Shown in pieces: positions 1 through 5,411 of a stretch of 13,660 bases of DNA. The notes below the pieces were generated by a model that worked only from the letters and a program-made list of their open reading frames with translations, was not told the origin of the DNA and did not search any database. Source of the stretch: Pseudomonadota bacterium (lineage in GTDB: Bacteria > Desulfobacterota > JADFVX01); contig JADFVM010000295.1 of the NCBI GenBank assembly GCA_015222555.1, forward strand, positions 1 through 13,660, read 5' to 3'. The position numbers and the translations under genes are program-made. How positions within the stretch are numbered: the first letter of the stretch is position 1; every line of letters begins with the position of its first letter.

Positions 1-1
1 T

Positions 2-17
2 CTTCGACAAGCTCAGG
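2..17. repeat. Dispersed repeat half-site CTTCGACAAGCTCAGG
   Basis: This 16-base sequence is, apart from one base, the reverse complement of the core at 5291-5306 (CCTGAGTTTGTCGAAG). Sequences of this form are familiar as dispersed intergenic repeats in many bacterial genomes. Here it sits at the window edge, so any partner arm to the left is not visible. The rest of 1-155 shows only a small GGGG/CCCC hairpin (69-84) and an A/T-rich stretch near 115-130 that may hold promoter elements. I could not assign a -35/-10 pair there. Confidence 0.55.
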
Positions 18-155
18 ATAACATAGGAGGGGGCTACATTTCTCCTGATTGGATCAAGAGGAGGTCCGGGGGCTGTTGTTCCCCATCCCGCTTCAATTAT
101 CAGGCTATCCAGATATTTTTTATAAAAAACTTAACTTCTTTAATGAGAAAAAACC

Positions 156-1277
156 GTGTTTGGTAGAAGCATAAAAATAGCCACAATCTTCGGGATTTCC
201 ATCGAAATTGACTTCAGCTGGTTTGTCATTTTTTTTCTCGTCGCGTGGAGTTTATCGAAGGGTTATTTCCCCTATAAATATCCTGAAATAGGGAAACAGT
301 ATTACTGGACCATGGGAATCATCGCGTCCCTTCTCCTTTTTCTCTCCGTCTTACTCCACGAGCTATCACACTCTTATATCGCTTTGAGAAACAACCTGCC
401 AATCAGCAAGATCACGCTTTTCATCTTTGGCGGCGTTGCCAACCTGGCGGAAGAAGTAAAAACCCCTGGCGTGGAGTTCCGCGTTGCCATTGCCGGCCCC
501 ATATGCAGCTTTGTTCTCATGTTTCTCTGTCACTTTTTGGCAGGGTTGGCAGAGCCGGACAGTGGCGTTTTTGCCGTTTTGAGTTATGTGAGCCTTATTA
601 ACGGAATTCTGGCCATCTTCAATTTAATCCCCGGCTTCCCCCTAGATGGCGGCAGACTGCTGCGTTCTGCCATGTGGTATTTTACGGGGAACTATAAAGG
701 ATCGACCTATCTGGCAAGCACTATTGGCAAAGGGTTCGCCTTTTTCCTCATGGCCATGGGCTTCTTTCAGATAATGAGCGGTAATACATTTAACGGTATA
801 TGGCTGATTTTTATCGGCTACTTTCTCAAAGGCGCGGCGGAAAGCAGCTACCAACAGGTTGTCATGAAGGAGATATTCACTGACCTGACAGCAGAGAAGG
901 TGATGAAAAGGCATGTCATTTCTGTCACCGGGGGGATCAGTATCAGAAATCTTGTGGATGATTATTTCCTCAACTATCATTACGACTCTTTTCCCGTTGT
1001 GGCTGGGACGAGAACCATTGGTATTATCAACATGCCGATCATCAAACATATTCCGAAGGAGGAATGGGACACCACAACCGTTCAGGCTGTAATGACGCAG
1101 GAAACAGAGAAATATCTGGTGTCACCCGGTGATAGTGTCGACGACCTTCTGTCGAGAATGGTAAGAGGCAACCTTGGCTGGCTTCTTGTCGTAAAAGATG
1201 ATCAGTCTGTTGCCGGCATTGTAACGCGGAGTGATATTATGCACCTTTTAAAAATCAAGAGCGACCTCAATGAATAG
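156..1277 (+). CDS. Site-2 protease family (M50) membrane metalloprotease with C-terminal CBS pair
   Basis: This is a polytopic membrane zinc protease of the S2P/M50 type that cleaves substrates within the membrane. The zinc-binding motif HELSH lies at residues 68-72. The second conserved motif, NLIPGFPLDGGR (156-167), supplies the third metal ligand, D164. Hydrophobic segments fall near residues 18-33, 52-70, 108-130, 139-160 and 190-225. The C-terminal part (about 245-370) holds two CBS motifs, starting near VMKRHVISV (249) and VMTQETEKYLV (312). This is the layout of group III S2Ps, where CBS domains are thought to bind adenosine nucleotides and gate activity. At 373 aa it is full length. 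The start is GTG at 156: an in-frame TGA at 144-146 excludes anything further upstream, and a weak GAGAA lies at 145-149. The end overlaps the next gene by 8 bases. The substrate is not evident from the context. Confidence 0.93.
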   Translation: MFGRSIKIATIFGISIEIDFSWFVIFFLVAWSLSKGYFPYKYPEIGKQYYWTMGIIASLLLFLSVLLHELSHSYIALRNNLPISKITLFIFGGVANLAEEVKTPGVEFRVAIAGPICSFVLMFLCHFLAGLAEPDSGVFAVLSYVSLINGILAIFNLIPGFPLDGGRLLRSAMWYFTGNYKGSTYLASTIGKGFAFFLMAMGFFQIMSGNTFNGIWLIFIGYFLKGAAESSYQQVVMKEIFTDLTAEKVMKRHVISVTGGISIRNLVDDYFLNYHYDSFPVVAGTRTIGIINMPIIKHIPKEEWDTTTVQAVMTQETEKYLVSPGDSVDDLLSRMVRGNLGWLLVVKDDQSVAGIVTRSDIMHLLKIKSDLNE

Positions 1278-1956
1278 CCCCTTTCTGCGCATTGGTCATC
1301 GCGGCGCTTGCGGGTATGAACCTGAAAACAGTCTTCGCTCATTTAAAAAAGCGCTTACTCTTAAGGTAGACATGATCGAGCTGGATGTGCAGCTCTGCAG
1401 ATCAGGTGAACTTGTCGTCATTCATGACAGCAAAGTGGACAGGACAACAGATGGCATCGGTTCTGTGGCTAAAAAAAGCCTGGAACAGCTAAAAAAACTC
1501 GATGCCGGTAAGGGAGGATCCATCCCACTTTTGCCGGAAGTTCTGGATCTGGTTGATAACAGAATTATCGTCAATATCGAACTGAAAGGCAAAAGAACGG
1601 CAGAGCCTGTCTCTGTCCTGATTAAGAAATACCTCCATAAAGGCTGGGACAAGGATAATTTCTTACTTTCATCCTTTAGCCGGGAGGAGTTGATCGACGC
1701 GAGGGAAAACAGTCCGAATCTCAACATTGGCGTCAATATTACCAGCCTTAAAAAAGATACCATGCAATTTGCCCGATCGCTGGGCGCATGCTCTATTCAC
1801 CCTTCGCTACAAATCACCACAAAAAAACTTGTTGATGAGATCCACCGGCAGGGGATGAAGGTTTTTGTCTGGACAGTGAACGAAGAAAAAGATATTGCAA
1901 GAACGAAGGAAATAAATGTGGATGGCTGTTTTTCTGATTATCCTGACAGGTTGTAA
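1270..1956 (+). CDS. Glycerophosphodiester phosphodiesterase (GDPD/UgpQ-like)
   Basis: This enzyme hydrolyses glycerophosphodiesters to sn-glycerol-3-phosphate plus an alcohol, as in phospholipid head-group recycling. The family signature is complete: HRG at residues 10-12 followed by EPEN (17-20), the metal ligands E37 and D39 in MIELDV, the second catalytic histidine H52 in VIHD, and NIELKG (102-107) with E104. The C-terminal VWTVNEEKDI and DGCFSDYP are also typical of GDPD barrels. At 228 aa it matches the short cytoplasmic UgpQ type, and no signal peptide is visible. Its ATG lies inside the last codons of the protease gene (8-base overlap), so it is probably translated by coupling. A functional link between membrane protease and lipid turnover is possible but only inferred from this arrangement. 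Confidence 0.93.
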   Translation: MNSPFLRIGHRGACGYEPENSLRSFKKALTLKVDMIELDVQLCRSGELVVIHDSKVDRTTDGIGSVAKKSLEQLKKLDAGKGGSIPLLPEVLDLVDNRIIVNIELKGKRTAEPVSVLIKKYLHKGWDKDNFLLSSFSREELIDARENSPNLNIGVNITSLKKDTMQFARSLGACSIHPSLQITTKKLVDEIHRQGMKVFVWTVNEEKDIARTKEINVDGCFSDYPDRL

Positions 1957-1979
1957 ACTGCTTTGGTTTACTTTTATTT
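1953..1979 (+). terminator. Candidate rho-independent terminator after GDPD gene
   Basis: A perfect 6-bp stem GTAAAC (1953-1958) / GTTTAC (1966-1971), with a 7-base loop, is followed by TTTTATTT. It overlaps the TAA stop of the GDPD gene. The stem is short and AT-rich, so it would be a weak terminator. Its position at the end of the two-gene unit supports the call. Confidence 0.45.
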
Positions 1980-2067
1980 CACTCTAAGGGGTAAAAGACC
2001 GGCAATGTGATGCTCCCTGTCTATCCCGATGAGTCGAAACTTTGCATCTGTTATTCAAAACCATCTC

Positions 2068-2086
2068 CTCCCCCTTGAGGGGGGAG
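2068..2086. repeat. C-run/G-run palindrome (CCCCCTTGAGGGGG core)
   Basis: CCCCCT (2070-2075) and AGGGGG (2078-2083) form a perfect 6-bp inverted repeat around TG, flanked by further C/T- and G/A-rich bases. There is no T-tract after it, so it does not look like a standard terminator. Its form resembles dispersed palindromic repeats, but only one copy is in this window. Confidence 0.4.
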
Positions 2087-2109
2087 AGATCATCGCTGCC
2101 AATGCGCAG

Positions 2110-2130
2110 GAGCAGGGCTCGCAGCTTTTT
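2110..2130 (+). terminator. Weak terminator-like hairpin with T5 tail
   Basis: GAGC (2110-2113) pairs with GCTC (2117-2120) across a 3-base loop, and TGC (2103-2105) can pair with GCA (2121-2123) below it. TTTTT follows at 2126-2130. The stem is interrupted and short. It could be a backup terminator for the GDPD unit or a chance structure. Confidence 0.22.
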
Positions 2131-2188
2131 ACTAACTGAGTGATGATATAAGGCCGCTTCCCGTCTTGCTTTTCGTTAATGGCGATTG

Positions 2189-2545
2189 GTGAGGGAAAAG
2201 ACGGAAGAGATTACAGAGGCATTAAGACCTTATGAAATCTGCTTTAAGGGTCTCGACTATGTGAATAAATTTTTCAGGGCCTTATTCATCAGAGCAGATG
2301 AGACGCAGGCCGTCATGGAGGCAAATGACCTTGCCCGAAAAATTTTTGGAATCAAAACTGAGCGGCCCTACATGCCTCAAATGAGCCTCTTCTACGGCAA
2401 CCTTCCTGTTGAAACAAAAAAATTGATTATCGCCCATCTCGGTGACTCCCCAGCGGGCAGCTTTAAAGTCAGGCGTATTCATCTTTTTTCAACTTCAGGC
2501 CAGACTGGGGACTGGTACGAAGTCGCGTCCTTTCCCGTCCTATGA
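2189..2545 (+). CDS. Small hypothetical protein with PAS-like sequence, possibly a gene remnant
   Basis: About 118 aa. I do not recognise it as a named family. Its middle (AVMEANDLARKIFG) resembles the early strand-helix part of PAS sensor domains. Its end (DWYEVASFPVL) resembles the last PAS strand that usually leads to a linker and a kinase or cyclase domain. Here the frame stops right after that strand, and the +1 frame continues only as YEDPNSD before its own stop. That suggests either a stand-alone PAS domain or the decayed front of a larger sensor protein. Start choice is poor: GTG at 2189 or TTG at 2186, both without a clear ribosome-binding site. An in-frame TAA at 2177-2179 blocks longer versions. 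A perfect hairpin follows five bases after the stop. It is isolated from its neighbours by more than 200 bases on each side. Confidence 0.42.
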   Translation: MREKTEEITEALRPYEICFKGLDYVNKFFRALFIRADETQAVMEANDLARKIFGIKTERPYMPQMSLFYGNLPVETKKLIIAHLGDSPAGSFKVRRIHLFSTSGQTGDWYEVASFPVL

Positions 2546-2549
2546 AGAT

Positions 2550-2573
2550 CCAAATTCCGACTAAGGAATTTGG
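2550..2573. repeat. Perfect 9-bp hairpin CCAAATTCC/GGAATTTGG
   Basis: CCAAATTCC (2550-2558) and GGAATTTGG (2565-2573) are exact inverted repeats around the loop GACTAA, starting five bases after the stop of the small PAS-like ORF. No T-tract follows, so intrinsic termination is unlikely without a helper. It resembles the second hairpin at 2697-2718: AAATTCC versus AAATCCC, and CTAA in both loop regions. Confidence 0.55.
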
Positions 2574-2696
2574 GCAAACCGTTGGCACACTCTAAAGACC
2601 AGGCCCGAGGCGATTTTGCGCCGCAACAGTACCCATCTGTACGATGATAAGCAAGAGAACCGAGAACGCAGTATTTTGGGATGGATCGGCGGCTTT

Positions 2697-2718
2697 AAAT
2701 CCCGCTAAAGCGGGATTT
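2697..2718. repeat. Perfect 9-bp hairpin AAATCCCGC/GCGGGATTT upstream of rmuC
   Basis: AAATCCCGC (2697-2705) and GCGGGATTT (2710-2718) pair exactly around TAAA. It lies 45 bases ahead of the rmuC start codon. It has an A-run on its left arm and TTT at its right end but no long U-tract. It could be a weak terminator, a repeat element, or a structure in the rmuC leader. Confidence 0.55.
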
Positions 2719-2763
2719 GGGAAGAGACTTCCATTTTACAATTACAGATGATAAGGTAGATCC

Positions 2764-4077
2764 ATGATTGAACCACTGCTTATAGTTATCAACCTCCTGC
2801 TAATCCTTGCCATTGCCTTGTTGATTGTTCTTCTGCGCCGGAAGCCCGAGAGTCAGCTGCTTCATCTGGAAAACCAGATAGCGCAGATTGAAAAGGGACA
2901 GGAAAGAACGGAACGAAGCGTTAAGGACGAGATCGCAAAAAACAGGGATGAAGCGACGTTAAACGCCAAACAGGGGCGTGAAGAAATGGCAAACACGCTC
3001 AACGCCTTCAGAGATTCTCTCCTTTCACGCATGACAGAGATTGCAACACTGCAGAAAAACCAGCTCGATACCTTTTCCACCCAGCTTTCAAAGCTCACGG
3101 AGAGCAACGAAGGCAGGATGGATGAAATGCGCAGGACCATCGAGGAAAAAATAAAATCCCTGCAGGAAGATAACAGTAAAAAGCTGGAGCAGATGCGGGT
3201 AACGGTGGACGAGAAGCTTCAGTCAACCTTGGAAAAGCGGCTGGGTGAATCCTTCAAACGTGTCAGTGAACGGTTGGAAATGGTTCAAAGAGGGCTGGGG
3301 GAGATGCAGACCCTAGCTTCCAGCGTGGGTGACCTGAAAAAGGTGCTCACCAATGTCAAAACGCGGGGCACCTGGGGCGAGGTCCAGCTGGGCAATCTAC
3401 TGGAACAGATACTCACCAGTGAACAGTATGCCAGCAATGTTGCCACAAAAAAAGGAAGTGCTGACCGGGTGGAGTATGCCATCAGGCTTCCCGGACGCAG
3501 TGAAATAGAGGGTGTTGTCTGGCTGCCCATTGATGCAAAATTTCCACAGGAAGATTACCAGCGGCTGCTGGAAGCACAGGACAATGCCGATCAGGCACTG
3601 GCAGAGAGCACAGGCAAACAGCTGGAGGCGAGGATCAAAAAGGAAGCAAAGGAGATCAGGGAAAAATATATTGATCCGCCAGGCACAACAGATTTTGCCG
3701 TCATGTTCCTGCCGGTGGAAGGCCTCTACGCAGAAGTGTTGAGACGACCCGGCCTGTGCGACAATCTACAGAGGGATTTCAGGGTCATCGTTACCGGCCC
3801 CACAACACTGGCGGCGCTGCTTAACAGCCTTCAGATGGGTTTCAGGACCCTGGCCATCGAAAAACGTTCCAGTGAAGTCTGGATACTATTGGGCGCCGTA
3901 AAGACGGAATTCGGAAAATTTGGTGATATCCTTGAAAAAACGCAGAAAAAGCTTCATGAGGCGAGCAATACCATCGAAGCAGCGACGAAAAAGTCACGTA
4001 CTATAGAAAGGAAGTTGAGGGATGTTCAGGAATTGCCATCATCGGAAAATCCGTCCATTACCGATGAATTGGACTAA
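2764..4077 (+). CDS. rmuC: RmuC-family protein (putative DNA recombination/nuclease-related)
   Basis: RmuC proteins are membrane-anchored coiled-coil proteins with a C-terminal domain related to restriction-type nucleases. In E. coli, loss of rmuC raises inversion at short inverted repeats. Here a single N-terminal membrane segment (residues 4-24) is followed by two arginines and a long charged coiled coil (about 30-190). The RmuC domain then shows its hallmark strings: NVKTRGTWGEVQLGNLLE (197-214), LPIDAKFPQEDY (254-265), FLPVEGLYAEV (315-325), and a GPTTLAALLNSLQMGF stretch near 345. At 437 aa it is a typical length. The start is ATG 2764, with AAGGT shortly upstream. It appears monocistronic: hairpin-rich non-coding DNA lies upstream, and a long inverted repeat lies downstream. 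Its presence beside many small inverted repeats is curious but probably coincidental. Confidence 0.95.
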   Translation: MIEPLLIVINLLLILAIALLIVLLRRKPESQLLHLENQIAQIEKGQERTERSVKDEIAKNRDEATLNAKQGREEMANTLNAFRDSLLSRMTEIATLQKNQLDTFSTQLSKLTESNEGRMDEMRRTIEEKIKSLQEDNSKKLEQMRVTVDEKLQSTLEKRLGESFKRVSERLEMVQRGLGEMQTLASSVGDLKKVLTNVKTRGTWGEVQLGNLLEQILTSEQYASNVATKKGSADRVEYAIRLPGRSEIEGVVWLPIDAKFPQEDYQRLLEAQDNADQALAESTGKQLEARIKKEAKEIREKYIDPPGTTDFAVMFLPVEGLYAEVLRRPGLCDNLQRDFRVIVTGPTTLAALLNSLQMGFRTLAIEKRSSEVWILLGAVKTEFGKFGDILEKTQKKLHEASNTIEAATKKSRTIERKLRDVQELPSSENPSITDELD

Positions 4078-4104
4078 AGGGTTAAGAGATTAAAATGATA
4101 TTAA

Positions 4105-4195
4105 TCCACAGATGACACTGATTTACACAGATTAAAGTCAAAAACTTATTATGTGTTCTCTTAAAAAATCTGTGAACATCCGTGTAATCTGTAGA
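4105..4195. repeat. Long imperfect inverted repeat (29-nt arms, CACAGATT type)
   Basis: The left arm 4105-4133 (begins TCCACAGATGACAC, ends CACAGATT) and the right arm 4167-4195 (begins AATCTGTGAACATC, ends ATCTGTAGA) are reverse complements at 23 of 29 positions by my count, around a 33-base spacer. Each arm is itself built from repeated CACAGAT/ATCTGTG words. Sequences of this style are known as dispersed intergenic repeats in assorted bacteria. In a transcript it would form a long hairpin just upstream of the ribosome-binding site of the next gene (AAGGAGG at 4208-4214), so it may end rmuC transcripts or affect expression of the thioredoxin-like gene. Confidence 0.7.
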
Positions 4196-4221
4196 CAAAA
4201 CACTGAAAAGGAGGATCTTTC

Positions 4222-4770
4222 ATGGTACTTTTAAACTCAAAGATGGCCCCGCTGGGAAGCCCGGCCCATGATTTTTCCCTGCCCGGTACAGATGGCAACA
4301 TGTATAGCCTTGATTCCTTTAAGGATAAAAAAGTCCTCGTCATCATTATCATGTGCAACCACTGCCCCTATGTGAAGGCTGTTTTTGACCGGATCATCGC
4401 TATTCAGAATGATTATGCAGATAAAGGGGTGCAGGTTGTGGGGATAAATCCAAATGATGAGAAAAGTTATCCGGAAGATTCCATGGAAAACATGAAAAAA
4501 ATTGTAGAAGAAAAAAGGGTGACATTTAAATATTTAAGAGATGATGATCAAAGTGTGTCGAAAAAATACGGTGCCGTCTGCACACCTGAGATCTATGTTT
4601 ATGGTTCGGAGCGGGCCCTGTTATACCGGGGAAGGATTGATGACAACTGGCAGGATGAGACCAAAGTCACATTAACGGACTTAAGGGATGCCCTCGATGC
4701 CATCCTGGAAGACAGACCGGTGCCGGACGTACAGCACCCGTCAATGGGATGTTCAATAAAATGGTTGTAA
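4222..4770 (+). CDS. Thioredoxin-fold redox protein (AhpC/TSA-like, CNHC active site)
   Basis: This is a thioredoxin-superfamily protein of the peroxiredoxin-like group in which the catalytic pair sits in CNHCPYVK. C45 and C48 form the CxxC, placed after the first core strand VLVIIIM. The cis-proline loop is C120-T-P122, giving an extra conserved cysteine before the cis-Pro. The N-terminus (GSPAHDFSLPGTDGNMYSL) is the standard redoxin opening. The C-terminus ends in MGCSIKWL, a tail typical of this subgroup, with C177. No signal peptide is seen, so it is probably cytoplasmic; the physiological partner is unknown. The start is ATG 4222, with a strong AAGGAGG 7 bases upstream. The stop is followed 12 bases later by the TerB-like gene, so the two are likely co-transcribed. 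Confidence 0.9.
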   Translation: MVLLNSKMAPLGSPAHDFSLPGTDGNMYSLDSFKDKKVLVIIIMCNHCPYVKAVFDRIIAIQNDYADKGVQVVGINPNDEKSYPEDSMENMKKIVEEKRVTFKYLRDDDQSVSKKYGAVCTPEIYVYGSERALLYRGRIDDNWQDETKVTLTDLRDALDAILEDRPVPDVQHPSMGCSIKWL

Positions 4771-4782
4771 AGAAGGAGTATT

Positions 4783-5241
4783 ATGCTGAGTAAAATTAAA
4801 GATTTTTTCAATAACAGCGCTTCATTGGAGGAAAGTCAAAGGGCGGAGAGTGCTGAAAAGAGGATTCAGGTTGCCGCCTGCGCCCTCCTCATTGAAATGG
4901 CAAAGACGGACAACGAGTTCAGTGACGAGGAACAGGAGCGAATCGTCTCCATCCTCAAAAAAGAATTTGCTTTAAGTAATGAAATGAGTGATGAACTCAT
5001 GGAGCTGGCTAACGAAGAACTCAAAGCCAGCCTGGATCTCTGGCAGTTTACAAACCTGATAAACAACAACTATTCTGTTGATGAAAAGATCAGGCTCATG
5101 GAATTAATCTGGAAGGTTGTCTATGCCGACGGAAAGCTGGACAAGCATGAAGACTATCTTGTGAAAAAATTGGCCACACTTCTGAACCTGCGGCACAAGG
5201 AGATGATCGATGCCAAACTTAAGGTCTTAGGAAAGAAGTAA
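4783..5241 (+). CDS. TerB-like (tellurite-resistance TerB fold) protein
   Basis: This 152-aa helical, acidic protein fits the TerB/TerB-like family, whose members bind metal ions and often sit near membranes. After a short N-terminal part, the domain covers about residues 27-145. Two related acidic segments are visible: KTDNEFSDEEQERI (41-54) and VVYADGKLDKHEDYLVKKL (112-130). This duplicated D-G-x-x-x-x-E pattern is the family hallmark. There are no membrane segments and no other ter genes here, so a tellurite role should not be assumed. TerB-like domains are common in stress and membrane-associated roles. The start is ATG 4783, with AAGGAG at 4773-4778. It is probably the second gene of an operon with the upstream thioredoxin-like gene. 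Confidence 0.85.
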   Translation: MLSKIKDFFNNSASLEESQRAESAEKRIQVAACALLIEMAKTDNEFSDEEQERIVSILKKEFALSNEMSDELMELANEELKASLDLWQFTNLINNNYSVDEKIRLMELIWKVVYADGKLDKHEDYLVKKLATLLNLRHKEMIDAKLKVLGKK

Positions 5242-5275
5242 GGAACTACAAATCCCTTCTAGTCTTACTATATCT

Positions 5276-5307
5276 TTCGACAATGTCTATCCTGAGTTTG
5301 TCGAAGG
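5276..5307. repeat. Dispersed repeat hairpin (TTCGACAA...TTGTCGAA)
   Basis: TTCGACAA (5276-5283) and TTGTCGAA (5298-5305) are exact inverted repeats around 14 bases. The right half, CCTGAGTTTGTCGAAGG (5291-5307), matches the window-edge copy at 2-17 in reverse complement with one difference. Together with the A/T-rich flank up to 5340 (seven T at 5332-5338), it occupies the gap between the TerB-like gene and the transporter. Confidence 0.6.
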
Positions 5308-5411
5308 ACTAAGAATGACCCACGTGAGGGATTTTTTTCTAAAAGTTGGAGAAAGAGGGATTTTTGAGAAAAAAGTCCCTTTATATAAGTGCCTCAGATG
5401 AACGTTACGGT

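Larger units (their letters stand above)
1957..2763. other. Hairpin-rich, largely non-coding interval between GDPD and rmuC
   Basis: About 800 bases hold no recognisable full-length gene. The contents are the terminator candidate at 1953-1979, a C/G-run palindrome at 2068-2086, a small GAGC/GCTC hairpin followed by five T at 2110-2130, one PAS-like small ORF (2189-2545), and two perfect hairpins at 2550-2573 and 2697-2718. The 2574-2696 stretch between the last two hairpins matches no RNA family I can recognise. I compared it by eye with the GEMM c-di-GMP aptamer because of a GGGCAAACC string at 2572-2580, but the rest does not fit. Confidence 0.6.

Noticed and set aside
2572..2696. Possible c-di-GMP (GEMM) riboswitch, because of a GGGCAAACC string before rmuC.
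   Set aside because: The GNRA-type loop, the GGGACGCAAAGCC segment and the second stem of that aptamer are not present; only the short opening matches.
5319..5338. Possible terminator CCC-ACGTGA-GGG followed by seven T after the TerB-like gene.
   Set aside because: The stem is only 3 bp; the T-run alone does not support a terminator.
5346..5411. N-terminal extension of the RND transporter from TTG 5346 or TTG 5364.
   Set aside because: The extra 16-22 residues are polar, precede the standard FSINKP start of RND pumps, and use TTG while an ATG sits at the expected place. Left as an alternative only.
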